DNA from: Pseudonocardia sp. CNS-004
Lineage (GTDB): Bacteria > Actinomycetota > Actinomycetes > Mycobacteriales > Pseudonocardiaceae
DNA: 64,000 bases
NCBI GenBank assembly: GCA_001942185.1
Contig: MKJV01000077.1
Location: 42,862 to 106,861, forward strand
Reading direction: 5' to 3'
Shown here: positions 29,873 to 39,012 of the stretch, piece by piece
How the letters are laid out: each line of letters opens with the position of its first letter
How positions within the stretch are numbered: the stretch's first letter is position 1
The notes under the pieces: generated by a model
What the model was told of the DNA's origin: nothing
What the model saw: the letters and a program-made list of their open reading frames with translations, nothing else
The model's database searches: none
Made by a program: the position numbers and the translations under genes

Positions 29873-29929
29873 GGAAGCCGGTTACCCCGTGCCGCACCCG
29901 GCTATCACCACCACCGAAGACCCGCTCGT

Positions 29930-30713
29930 TCAGGCGCCTGCCCCGCCGTCGACCGGCACGACGCGCCGGTGACCATCGAGGCGCGGTCGCTGAGCAGCCA
30001 CGCGGCCACTTCGGCGACCTCGTCGGGCCGGGCCATCCGGCCGAGCGGGATCGAGGCGTTGATCCGGTCGATGACGCCGGGGGTCGCGGCCTCCCACGCG
30101 TCGATCATCTCGGTGGCGGTCCCGCCCGGGGTGATGCCGTTCACCCGGATGCCGTGAGGCGCCCAGGTCACGGCCGCGGACTCGGTGATGCTGTTCAGGG
30201 CACGCTTCATGGCGCCGTACGCGGGCAGCTCGGGGTTCGCGCGGCGGCTGCCGATGCTCGACGTGTTCACGATCGCCCCACCGGCGCCCGTCGCATGAGC
30301 GCGGCCTCGGCGGTCATGGCGGTCCAGTGCCCGTGGAAGTTCACGGCGAACTGCTCGTCGATGTCCTCGTCGCTCGTGGTGTCGAGCGGGCCGGGCAGTC
30401 GCTGGCCCGCCGCGCCGTTGTTGAACGCACCGTCGAGCCGTCCGTGCAACTCCCCCACGCGAGCCACCGCGGCGCGGATGCTCGCCCGGTCGGCGAGGTC
30501 CATGGCGACCGTGTCGGCCACCCCGCCGTCGGCGCGTACCTCGGTGGCGACCCCGTCGAGGGCATCGATGCTGCGGGCGGCGAGAACCACGGCGGCCCCC
30601 TCCCGCGCGAAGAGCCGGGCCGCGGCCGCGCCGATGCCGCGGCTCGCGCCGGTGATGAACACGACCTTGCCGGTGAGCAATCCGATCGGAGTGGTGCCGT
30701 TGTCGTTCGTCAT
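29930..30713 (-). CDS. Short-chain dehydrogenase/reductase
   Basis: ATG 30713. Classical SDR: 'GKVVFITGASRGIGAAAARL' cofactor motif, 'LDGAFNNGAAGQ', then after a break near 30285 'GAIVNTSSIGSRRANPELPA' with catalytic Ser, 'YGAMKRAL' (YxxxK) and 'HGIRVNGITPGGTATEMI'. A second break near 29960 turns the expected 'VVPVDGG' end into another frame; one base restores it and gives TGA at 29932-29930. Joined length is about 261 residues. Substrate unknown. Divergent from the HTH gene at 30800, which may regulate it. Confidence 0.85.
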
Positions 30714-30799
30714 GCCGACAACGTCACCGCGGTGCGCGGTCCGCAGACAGGCACAGGCGGTACTACGCTCAGACGCCGCGCAGGGCGCAGACTCGAGGC

Positions 30800-31683
30800 A
30801 TGGACACGCGGGCCACGGACAAGCGGGAGCTCGGGGCGTTCCTCCGCAGCCGGCGTGAGCGGCTCCGGCCGGAGGACGTGGGACTCCCGTCCGGCCCGCG
30901 ACGCCGGACCCCGGGCTGCGCCGCGAGGAGGTCGCGGTGCTCGCGCACATCTCCACCGAGTACTACGTACGGCTCGAGCAGGGCAGGGCGCCGCGGCCGT
31001 CGGGCGAGGTGCTCGCCGGTATCGCGGGCGCGTTGCGGCTCACGCAGCAGGAGTCCGACCACCTCCACGTCCTCGCAGGTACCGCACCGAGCCGAACCAG
31101 GCTGCACCGTCGCGACGTGCGCCCGAGCATCCTCACGCTCCTCGAACGGCTGCCGCACACAGCGGGTTTCGTGACGTCCGCGGCGTTCGAGGTGCTCGCG
31201 TGGAACGATCTCGCCGCCGCGCTCATGGAGGACTTCGCCCGCCTCGCCCCGGCCGACCGCAACCTCGCCCGCAAGGCGTTCCTCGGGCCGCTGCCCCCTG
31301 GCGCCACCGTGTACGGGATCACCGACGACGGCGGGTTCCGGCACCACGTCGTCATGGAACTGCGCGCCACGCTCGCCCGGTACCCGTCGGACCCCGCGAT
31401 CATCGGGCTCGTCGAGGAGCTCCGCGACGCCAGCCCCGACTTCGCCCGGCTCTGGGAACGCCACGACGTTCAGGCGGCACCGATGCTCACGAAGACGTTC
31501 CACCACCCGGTCGTCGGGGAGATCACCGTCGACTGCGACGCCCTCACGCTCGCCGAGCGCGACCAGCACCTCGTGCTGTACACCGCGCCGGAGGGATCCC
31601 CCAGCGCCGACGCTCTCGCACTGCTGGGCATGCTCGGGCCCGAGACCGCGGGCGCCGCGGTCAGGAGCGTTCCGCCGGCGTGA
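30800..31683 (+). CDS. XRE-type regulator with MmyB-like ligand domain
   Basis: Starts 'ELGAFLRSRRERLRPEDVGL', then breaks near 30913 and resumes with 'LRREEVAVLAHISTEYYVRL' and 'EQGRAPRPSGEVLAGIAGAL', the helix-turn-helix typical of this family. The C-terminal two thirds is the MmyB-like PAS-fold ligand domain ('AAFEVLAWNDLAAALMEDFA', 'GEITVDCDALTLAERDQHLV'). One missing G repairs the break; joined length is about 294 residues. Divergent from an SDR: a common actinobacterial pairing in which the regulator represses the enzyme gene. Its 3' end overlaps the convergent hydrolase by 23 bp. Confidence 0.87.
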
Positions 31684-32491
31684 CCGGGACCCGCTCGGTC
31701 AGGAAGGCCAGCACCGCGTCGAGGAACTCGGCCTGCCGTTCGACGTTCGCCATGTGCACCGTGGGCAACAGGGTGAACCGGGCTCCGGGGACGATGCCGG
31801 CGAGCTCCCGTCCGTGGGCGGCCGAGGTGACGGTGTCGTGCTCGCCCGCGATGACCAGGGTCGGGTTGGTGACGAGCGCGGCCGTGCGGCGCAGGTCGGC
31901 GTCGCGCACCGCGGCCCAGCTGCCGGCCACTCCCGCGCGCGGCGTGGCGAGAAGGGTGGCACGGAAGCCCTCGACGACCTCGTTCGGCTCGTCCAGCATG
32001 CGGGCCGGGAACCAGTTGCGCAGGAACGTCTCCGCGGTTGCCTGCATGTCAGGAGCCGCCAGCAGGTCGGCGATCGGCCGGTCCCACTGCTGCGGCGGGC
32101 CGAGGTACGCGGCGGTGTTGGAGAGCACGAGACGGTCGACGCGCTCCGGCTCCCGGACCGCCAGCCCCTGCGCGACGATCCCGCCGAGAGACAGGCCCAG
32201 GACGTGCACCCGCCGCAGGTCCAGCGCGTCCAGCAGCTCCACCACGTCGCGAACGAGCCGGTCCAGCGAGTACGGACCGGCCGGGGCGTCGGACGCGCCG
32301 TGGCCGCGCGCGTCGTAGCGCAGCACCCGGAAGTGTTCGGTGAGGGCGGGCACCTGGCCGTCCCACATGTGCAGATCGGTGCCGATGGAGTTCGAGAGCA
32401 GCAGCACCGGCCGGTCCTGCTCGCCGTCGAATCGGTAGGCGATGCGTACGCCGTCGCCGGTGGTGATGGCGGTGAGAGTCGAGGAGGTCAT
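31661..32491 (-). CDS. Alpha/beta hydrolase, 3-oxoadipate enol-lactonase-like (PcaD)
   Basis: Intact 276-residue alpha/beta hydrolase. 'LLLSNSIGTDLHMWDGQVPA', 'FRVLRYDARGHGASDAP', nucleophile elbow 'VHVLGLSLGGIVAQGLA' with catalytic Ser, 'LVIAGEHDTVTS' and the C-terminal catalytic His in 'LLPTVHMANVERQAEF' all match PcaD-type lactonases of the beta-ketoadipate pathway. No other pca genes are in the window, so the role as a true PcaD is uncertain. Divergent from a LysR regulator 72 bp away, which probably controls it. Confidence 0.85.
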   Translation of the reverse strand: MTSSTLTAITTGDGVRIAYRFDGEQDRPVLLLSNSIGTDLHMWDGQVPALTEHFRVLRYDARGHGASDAPAGPYSLDRLVRDVVELLDALDLRRVHVLGLSLGGIVAQGLAVREPERVDRLVLSNTAAYLGPPQQWDRPIADLLAAPDMQATAETFLRNWFPARMLDEPNEVVEGFRATLLATPRAGVAGSWAAVRDADLRRTAALVTNPTLVIAGEHDTVTSAAHGRELAGIVPGARFTLLPTVHMANVERQAEFLDAVLAFLTERVPVTPAERS

Positions 32492-32563
32492 GACCTCAGC
32501 CTAGGAACGTCGTCGCTCATTGCCATTACAAAGGTCCGATGGGCTCTGTAGGCTGCATCGACA

Positions 32564-33522
32564 ATGTCGGGTTTCACGCTCCACGAGCTCCAGTGCTTCG
32601 ACGCCGTCGTCAGCGACGGTGGCTTCCAGGCCGCCGCCGAACGGCTGCACCGCTCGCACCCCTCGGTGTTCGCGGCGGTGGCGAAGCTGGAGCGTCAGCT
32701 GGGCCTCACCCTGCTCGACCGCTCCGGCTACCGGGTTCGGCTCACGGAGGCCGGGCAGGCCTTCCACCGCAAGGTGCGCCTCCTGCTGCACGACGTCGAC
32801 GAACTGCACACCTACGCCGGGCAGCTGGCGATGGGTCAGGAGGCCGAGCTGCGCGTGGTGCTCGGGACCTGTGCCCGCTCGCGCCGGTGCTGGCGCTGCT
32901 CGGCGACTTCTTCGCCGAGTGCCCGCAGACCCGGCTGCACCTGCAGTTCGACGCGGTCACCGGCCCGTGGGAGCGCCTGCTGGAGGACGAGGCCGACCTC
33001 GTCGTGCACCGCATCCCCAAGAGCGACGTGCGGATGGAGTGGATCGACCTCGGCCGGGTCGCGACGGTGCCGGTCGTGGCACCCGGATTCCTGCCCTTCC
33101 CCCCGGCCGCCGACATCACCCCGCAGCGGATGCAGGCCTTCACCCAGTGCGTGGTGCGGGACACCGCGCGGCACCCGGCCGAACCGGGCCATTTCCTGGT
33201 CGAGGGTGCGCCGCGGTGCTCGGTCCCGGATCACCTCATGAAGAAGGAACTGATCCTCCACGGCATGGCATGGGGCCACCTGCCACGCTTCCTCATCGAG
33301 GCGGAACTGCGCGACGGGCGCCTGCTGTCCATCGCCGGACACCACTTCCCCGGCGTCGTCGAGGAGCTCACCGCAGCCCGCCGGCGCGACCGGCCGCACG
33401 GCCCGGTCGCCGACCGGCTGTGGGACTTCCTGGGACTCCATGCGCCGGTGCTGCGGCCGGCGCTGGGGCGGGTTCCCAAGGTGAAGGGCGCCACCGTCGT
33501 CTCGCGCTCAGCGTTCCGCTGA
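32564..33522 (+). CDS. LysR-family transcriptional regulator
   Basis: N-terminal winged helix ('FTLHELQCFDAVVSDGGFQA', 'AAERLHRSHPSVFAAVAKLE', 'LGLTLLDRSGYRVRLTEAGQ'). A break near 32869 moves the frame to 'LCPLAPVLALLGDFFAECPQ', 'RLHLQFDAVTGPWERLLEDE' and the rest of the effector domain ('MAWGHLPRFLIEAELRDGRL'). One missing base repairs it; joined length is about 319 residues. Divergent from the PcaD-like gene. Its last codons and TGA (33520-33522) lie inside the palindrome that opens the adjacent repeat block, so the repeat may have altered the original 3' end. Confidence 0.87.
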
Positions 33523-33760
33523 ACGCGGTGGCTCTGTTCCGGCCGGGGTGATGCTGCCTCGTAGCCCGTCTCCCGTGGGCGCGCTTGGTCACCCTCGTAG
33601 CCCCGCCCCCGACCTCCGCGCTGGGGGTCTCGGGTGCAGTCGCTTCCTTCGCATCCTCGCCTTGCGCGCCGGCGTGGCTGGGTGGGGATCACTACCGAAT
33701 ACCGTGGTGGCGTTGACGGCCGTCCCCGGCGTGGGGGCACGCCGTATGTCGACGAGACCA
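33511..33760 (+). repeat. REP13E12-associated repeat block, copy 1
   Basis: About 240 bp that recurs, with scattered differences, at 63035-63290. It opens with GCGTTCCGCTGAACGC (33511-33526), identical in both copies, and carries shared stretches such as CTTGCGCGCCGGCGTGGCTG and CCGTGGTGGCGTTGACGGCC and a GCGTG/CACGC hairpin near its end. Both copies lie directly 5' of a DUF222/HNH gene. No convincing reading frame is conserved between copies, so I read it as a non-coding leader of the repeat. Confidence 0.8.
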
Positions 33761-34896
33761 CCGGCACCGACACCGCCACCCTCACCCACATCGGCGCCGC
33801 CATCGCCGCCGGAGACCCGAAATGGCGCCACACCCGCGTCACCGACCCGGAAACTGCCGAGCGGGTCCTGCTGAACGTCGCCCTCTGCGGCACCGCCAGC
33901 CACATCGAAACCGTCGTCACCGCCGTCCGCCGCCTCCACACCCCACCCCCCGACACCGCCGCCCGAAGGTCGATGACCTGGCGCACCGACGACGACGGAT
34001 CGCTGCTGGTCCGAGTCCGACTCACCCCCGACGCGGGCGCGGCGTTCATCGCCGCCATCGAAGGTTTGGTTCCGCCCAAGATCCCGCCCCGGTACTCCGA
34101 CGCCCCGGCACCGGCAGACCTGGACGAGCGGGCCCGGGAGCAGGAACCCGGACCCGTGATCGATCGGATGGCGGCCCGCCGCGCCGACGCACTCCTGGCA
34201 CTGGTCACCCGCACCCGCACTGCCAGCACCGGCACCGGCACCGGCGCAAGCACCGCCGACGACGGCGACGCCCGCGGCGGCGAGGCTGCGCCGGTGGTCG
34301 AACGCGGCACCACCCAGCTGGTCGTGCACCTCGACGTCAACTCCGGGACGGCCCGGATCACCGGCGGCCCGGAGATCCCCGCCTCGACCGCCGAACGCCT
34401 CGCCTGCGATGCCCGAGTGCAGCTACTGCTCGATGACCGCGAGGGCAACCGGATGTACCTGGGACGGTCCCGACGCCTGGCCACCCCGGCCCAGATCACC
34501 GCGCTCGCAGCACGGGACGGTGAACGATGCCAATTCCCCGGCTGCACCCACACCCATTACCTCCAGGCACATCATGTGCGGCACTGGCTTCACGGCGGGC
34601 GTACCGATATCGACAACCTGGTTCTGATCTGCTCGTTTCATCACACCACCATCCACGACCACGGCTATCGCATCCGCCGGCGGCCGGAGCTGTGGGAGTT
34701 CCTCCGCCCGGACGGCACCCCGATCCCCGAACCGGTGGTACTGAACGGGAACACCGAAGGATTGATCGAAATGCACACCTGGGACCGGTTGCGGATCGAC
34801 CGCACAACCCTGTCCCCGCAGTGGTACGGCGAACGACTCGACGCGGACCCCATCCTGGGTGCCCTGCTCCCCAGGAGGATCCCGGCGGCCGCCTGA
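33758..34896 (+). pseudogene. DUF222/HNH endonuclease (13E12 repeat family), 5'-truncated
   Basis: The body begins at 'TGTDTATLTHIGAAIAAGDP' and runs open to a complete C-terminal HNH nuclease: 'RDGERCQFPGCTHTHYLQAH', 'HVRHWLHGGRTDIDNLVLIC' and 'SFHHTTIHDHGYRI', with all zinc and metal ligands. Compared with the copy at 63457, about 430 bases encoding the N-terminus ('GHIAAAECRFLQLLAEFDDR', 'SCAHWLSWRAGMN') are missing. The repeat leader joins directly to the middle of the gene at about 33758. Includes a Thr/Gly simple-repeat linker near 34220-34260. Family members are multi-copy in actinobacterial genomes. Confidence 0.85.
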
Positions 34897-34909
34897 ACCC
34901 GTCGACCCT

Positions 34910-34925
34910 GCGTTCCGCGGAACGG
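34910..34925. repeat. Palindrome after HNH copy 1
   Basis: GCGTTCCGCGGAACGG: CGTTCCGCGGAACG (34911-34924) is a perfect 14-bp palindrome, 13 bp after the HNH stop. It differs from the one at 33511 by one central base and from the one at 63366 by its last base. It could bound the repeat unit or serve as a terminator hairpin between the HNH gene and the convergent peptidase gene. Confidence 0.5.
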
Positions 34926-34945
34926 TCCCCGCCCCCATCCACCCG

Positions 34946-36327
34946 TCAGGCCGTCCGGAGTATCCGCTCCGTCACCCGGGCGGCGAAGCGCAGCGCCGAC
35001 AGCGGCACCCGCTCGTCGACCGCGTGGAACTGGCCGAAGGCGTCGAAGTCGTCGGGGACGCGCAGGGGCGCGAAGCCGTAGCCCGCGATCCCGAGCCGGG
35101 ACAGGTTCTTGTTGTCGGTCGACGCGGGCAGGAGGTAGGGCACCACGACCCCGTCGGGGTCGTCCGCCGCGACCGCGGCGCGCAGCACGTCGACCAGCGG
35201 CCCGCCGGAGGGGGACGCGATCGGCGGCAGCGACTTCCACTCCACCGACACCTCGTCACCGACGAGCCGCGCCACCTCGCGCTCGATCTCACCCTCGCTG
35301 CCCGGCAGGATCCGCGTGTCGATCTCGGCCACGGCCTCGCCGGGGATCACGTTGGTCTTGTAGCCGGCGGACAGGATCGTCGGCGTGGCGGTGTTGCGCA
35401 ACCCGGCCTCCGCGATCGCCCCGACGAAGCCGAGCTCCCGTTCCAGGTCGACGCCGTCACCGGTGAGGTCGCGCCCGGTCAGCTCGCCGAACGCGGCGAG
35501 GAACGCGGCCGTCGCCTCCGTGTGCCGCACCGGGAACTCGTGGGCGTGCAGCGCCGCCACCGCCCGCGCGATCCGCGCCACCGCGTTGTCCCGCGTCGGC
35601 CGCGACGCGTGCCCGGCCGTCCCGCGGGCCCGCAGGATCCCCCAGCCGACACCCTTCTCCGCGGTGGCGAGCAGGTACGCCCGCCGCGGCGAACCGTTCC
35701 CCGGCACCGGCACCGAGAAGCCGCCGACCTCGCTGATCGCCTCCGTTGCACCCTCGAACACGTCGGGGCGGTTCTCCACCAGCCACTTCGCCCCCGCGTA
35801 ACCGCCTGCCTCCTCGTCGGCGAAGAACGCGAGCACGAGATCACGGCGAGGCACGATCCGCGCGGTCCGCAACGCCCGCACCACGGCCACCACCGTGCCC
35901 GCGAACCCCTTCATGTCGACCGCGCCGCGGCCGTACAGGACCTCGCCGTGCCTGCGGTCGTCGAGCACCTCGGCGGCGAACGGCGGCACCGACCAGTCCG
36001 CCGCCTCCGCCGGCACGACGTCCAGATGGGCGTGCACGACCAGCGCACCCGCCGACGGATCGCTGCCCGGGACCCGCGCAACGAGGTTGCCCCGGCCGGC
36101 GACCGGCTCGACGTACTCGCTGCCGATCCCGACCTCGGCCAGCCGCTCGGCCACGTAGCGCGCGGCCCGCGCCTCGCCGTCACCGATCGTGGCGGGGTCG
36201 CCGGTGTTGACGCTCTCGATGCGGATCAGATCCCGCACCAGGTCGATCGCCTCCTCCTCGAGGAGGGCGTGGTCGAGTGCGGGAACGAGGGGCACGGTGC
36301 GGCCCGGGGAGCGCGCCGCGTCCATCC
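34946..36327 (-). CDS. M20-family metallopeptidase (ArgE/DapE/carboxypeptidase-like)
   Basis: Intact product of about 460 residues. Zinc ligands and catalytic residues are visible: 'GALVVHAHLDVVPAEAADWS' (first His and catalytic Asp), 'VLYGRGAVDMKGFAGTVVAV' (bridging Asp) and 'LAFFADEEAGGYAGAKWLVE' (catalytic EE). The dimerisation domain starts at 'GWGILRARGTAGHASRPTRD'. The C-terminus has 'ASTDNKNLSRLGIAGYGFAP' and 'FHAVDERVPLSAL', the last His ligand. A cytosolic hydrolase of N-acyl amino acids or dipeptides. Stand-alone leftward gene, ending 20 bp after the HNH palindrome. Confidence 0.92.
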
Positions 36328-36532
36328 GGGCATCATGACCCGCGCACCGGCGGCTCGGCAATCGGAACCGGCCGGGACGGTGATCACGCGGGTGCCCGCG
36401 ACGGGGGCGTCCACATCGCAGGACCGCGTTCACGCAATGTCCGGACCTGCGGAAACGTGGCTGTGCGGTGCCCGGCGTGCCCTCGATCACACGCGATGGG
36501 ACGCTCGACGCCCACGTTGCTACGTTCCCGTC

Positions 36533-36607
36533 GTGCCCACCACGGACCTGACGAGTCGGCGCCACGTCGACCTGGTCCGGGTCGGCTCCGCGCGCTGTCC
36601 CCGCTGA
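36533..36607 (+). CDS. 24-residue leader peptide upstream of ssuD-like gene
   Basis: GTG 36533 to TGA 36605-36607 encodes 24 residues containing 'RRHVDLVRVGSARCPR'. The 'RRHVDLVRV...C' pattern is that of short peptides placed upstream of actinobacterial sulfur-assimilation genes. The cysteine codon lies two codons from the end. A TANNNT -10 box (TACGTT, 36521-36526) ends 6 nt before the GTG and no ribosome site is present, so the transcript is probably leaderless and translation starts at its 5' end. The likely job is to sense charged tRNA-Cys and control the downstream monooxygenase gene. Confidence 0.75.
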   Translation: MPTTDLTSRRHVDLVRVGSARCPR

Positions 36608-36627
36608 CTCCGCAGCGGCCTGGCCGC
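36601..36627 (+). promoter_or_regulatory. Two mutually exclusive hairpins at the leader peptide stop
   Basis: CCGCTG (36601-36606) can pair with CAGCGG (36613-36618), forming a 6-bp stem that contains the leader stop codon. GCGGCC (36615-36620) can instead pair with GGCCGC (36622-36627). The two stems share 36615-36618 and cannot form together. A ribosome stalled at the Cys codon would block the first stem and favour the second. This fits attenuation or translational coupling. No U-tract follows. Confidence 0.5.
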
Positions 36628-36678
36628 ATGCCCGCCGCTCCCCGTCCGGCAGCCACGCGTCACGAACGGAGTCGCCGC

Positions 36679-37743
36679 ATGACCACCGAATTCCTGTGGT
36701 ACGTCCCCAACACTGTGCAGCCCGGCCACCGCGGCGACGACACCGTCGACGGCTGGGGCACCCTCGACTACTCGGTGGGGCTGGCCCGGGAGGCGGAGGC
36801 GCACGGCTGGGGCGGGGCGCTGATCGGCACGGGCTGGGGCCGCCCCGACACGTTCACCGTCGCGACCGCCATCGCCGCGCGCACCACGTCGTTCGTCCCG
36901 CTGGTGGCCGTCCGCCCCGGCTACTGGCAGCCTGCCCACTTCGCCAGCGCCGCCGCGACCCTCGACCGGCTCAGCGGTGGGCGGGTCTACGTCAACGTCG
37001 TCACCGGCCGCGACGACCTGGCCGCCTACGGGGACGGGCAGTTCGACCAGGCCCGCCGCTACGACCGCACCCGGGAGTTCCTCCGGCTCGTGCGGCGGCT
37101 CTGGCACGAGGACGACGTGACGTTCGAGGGCGAGTTCTACCGGGTCGAGCACTCCACCGCGGCACCGCGCCCGACCGGCGGCGGGCATCCACGGCTGTAC
37201 TTCGGCGGCGCGTCCGCAGCCGCCGAGGAGGTGTCCGCCACGGAGGCCGACGTCCAGCTGTTCTGGGGCGAGCCACTCGACGGCATCACGGCCCGCATCT
37301 CCCGCCTGCGCGACCTCGAACACCGGCTCGGCCGCGAGCACCCGCCGCTGGAGTTCGGGCTGCGGATCACCACGGTCGTCCGCGACACGGCCGACGAGGC
37401 GTGGCGGGACGCCGAGGCCAAGGTCGCCGCGATGGCCGCGGCGGCGGGTTCACCCCTGGGCGACCGCCACGCAGGCTCGGTCGGCCAGCAGCGGCTGCTG
37501 GACCTCGCCGCCCGCGGCGACGTGCTCGACTCCTGCCTCTACACCGCGCCCGGCCGCTACGGCGCCGGCGGCGCGGGCACGACCTGGCTCGTCGGCTCGG
37601 CCGCGGACGTCGCCGCGGCGCTGGAGCGCTACGCCGACCTGGGCATTACGCACTTCGTCCTGTCCGACACGCCCTACCAGCGGGAGGTGGCCCGGATCGG
37701 CGACCAGCTCCTGCCCTTGCTCCGGGAACCGACATCCGCCTGA
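36679..37743 (+). CDS. FMNH2-dependent alkanesulfonate monooxygenase (SsuD-like)
   Basis: Intact 354-residue luciferase-like monooxygenase. 'MTTEFLWYVPN', 'VGLAREAEAHGWGGALIGTG', 'VPLVAVRPGYWQPAHFASAA', 'LDRLSGGRVYVNVVTGRDDL', 'EFLRLVRRLWHEDDVTFEGE', 'HPRLYFGGASAAAEEVSATE' and 'TWLVGSAADVAAALERYADL' match SsuD, which cleaves C1-C14 alkanesulfonates to aldehyde and sulfite. Neither a flavin reductase nor Ssu transport genes are adjacent, though an SsuABC-type importer lies at 13.4-17.1 kb. The leader peptide upstream supports a sulfur-starvation role. Confidence 0.9.
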   Translation: MTTEFLWYVPNTVQPGHRGDDTVDGWGTLDYSVGLAREAEAHGWGGALIGTGWGRPDTFTVATAIAARTTSFVPLVAVRPGYWQPAHFASAAATLDRLSGGRVYVNVVTGRDDLAAYGDGQFDQARRYDRTREFLRLVRRLWHEDDVTFEGEFYRVEHSTAAPRPTGGGHPRLYFGGASAAAEEVSATEADVQLFWGEPLDGITARISRLRDLEHRLGREHPPLEFGLRITTVVRDTADEAWRDAEAKVAAMAAAAGSPLGDRHAGSVGQQRLLDLAARGDVLDSCLYTAPGRYGAGGAGTTWLVGSAADVAAALERYADLGITHFVLSDTPYQREVARIGDQLLPLLREPTSA

Positions 37744-37845
37744 GCCGCATGACAGGGTGGGCCGATCGTCCACCCCGAGCTGCCGTCCGATCCCGTCGAG
37801 CGGACGGTGACGGTGCTGCTGGTCGGTCTGCATGGTTCCTGGTGG

Positions 37846-37861
37846 AGCACCCGTGGGTGCT
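37846..37861. terminator. Hairpin between convergent ssuD-like and aminopeptidase genes
   Basis: AGCACCCGTGGGTGCT is a perfect inverted repeat (6-7 bp arms) in the 187-bp gap between two convergent genes. Placement suits a bidirectional terminator, though no T-run follows, as is common in GC-rich actinobacteria. I see no other feature in the gap. Confidence 0.4.
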
Positions 37862-37930
37862 GCGCCTGATCGTCGGGGACGACCCGGGCGCCGTGGCCTG
37901 CTGGACCAGCCTGGTGCCAGCCTCCGCCGC

Positions 37931-39012
37931 TCAGCCGACCAGACCCCGACCGTCGACGACCCGCCGCCCGTCGAGCAGGACCTCTCCGCCGTCGCGCAGG
38001 TCCTTCACGATGTCCCAGTGGATGGCCGACCTGTTCACCCCACCGCACTCCGGGTAGCGCGGCCCAGCGCGACGTGGACCGTCCCGTTGATCTTCTCGTC
38101 GATCAGGATGTCGTCGCAGACGAGGTCGATGAACGGGTTGGTGCCGATGCCGAACTCACCGATCAGGCTCGCCCCAGCGTCCGTGGCGAGCACCGAGCGG
38201 AGGTAGTCCTCGTTGGTTGATGCCGACGCATCGACGAGCACCCCCTTCTCCCAGCGCAGCCGCAGGTCGTGCATCTTGCGGCCGCCGAGCACCGCTGGGT
38301 TCTCGAAGGAGATCCAGCCGTCGACGGTGTCGGTGAGGGGCGCCGTCATGAGCTCCCCGTCAGGCATGTTCGTCCGGCCGTCGGCCACGATCCAGTGGCG
38401 GCCCTCGACCGAGAACCGCAGCTCCACCCCCGGCCCCTGGATCTCGATCAATCGGCCTCCTGCTGCCCGGTCGGTCCATGCCCGCCACTGCGCCGCGGCG
38501 GCCTCCCAGTCGAGCAGGCACCCGGCGAAGAACATCTCGGTGACCTTCTCCAGGGGGACGCCGGCCTGGTCGGCGAAGGCCTGGTTCGGGACGCGGACCA
38601 GCGTCCAGCGCGTGTTCTGCCACCTCAGCGTGGAGATCCGCCCCTGGGCGGCCTGGTTGACGGCGAGCCGGTCGGAGGAGATGGCGGCGTGGACGTCGAG
38701 GTCGAACCCCCCACGCAGGCCGATGTAGACGTCCGCCCACGTCATCCCGTACGCCTCGATCTCGGGCACCCACGCGAGCTGTTCGGGGCCACCGCGCTCG
38801 AGGATCGTGTGGCGAAGCTCCTCCGACAGGAACTGCACCTGCGGGTAACCGCCTGCCTCGACCACGGCCCGGAACACCGCTCGCGCGAGCGGGTACGAGT
38901 CCACCTCGCCCATCGCGATCATCACGCGCTCGCCGGGCCGGATCCGGGCCGAGTGCTCGACGAGGACGCGCCCGACGGCATCCCAGCGCGGGTCCGTGTC
39001 GAGGTTGCTCAC
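37931..39012 (-). CDS. M29-like aminopeptidase
   Basis: GTG 39012 overlaps the BtpA stop (GTGA). The body matches the thermophilic-type metallo-aminopeptidase family: 'RIRPGERVMIAMGEVDSYPL', 'YPQVQFLSEELRHTILERGG', 'EIQGPGVELRFSVEGRHWIV', 'DGWISFENPAVLGGRKMHDL', 'LIGEFGIGTNPFIDLVCDD' and 'ILIDEKINGTVHVALGR'. Near 38055 one missing base shifts the frame; the next frame gives 'YPECGGVNRSAIHWDIVKDL', the family's final metal-binding stretch, and stops at 37931. Joined length is about 360 residues. It is the last gene of the sugar-type ABC operon, an unexpected partner. Confidence 0.83.

Noticed and set aside
33540..33760. Short protein encoded in the repeat block
   Set aside because: Both strands give superficially similar peptides in the two copies, but small indels between copies break every frame, so coding conservation is not supported.
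34215..34265. ACCGGC-type tandem repeat as a CRISPR or regulatory array
   Set aside because: It is an in-frame Thr/Gly linker of the HNH gene, with no spacers.
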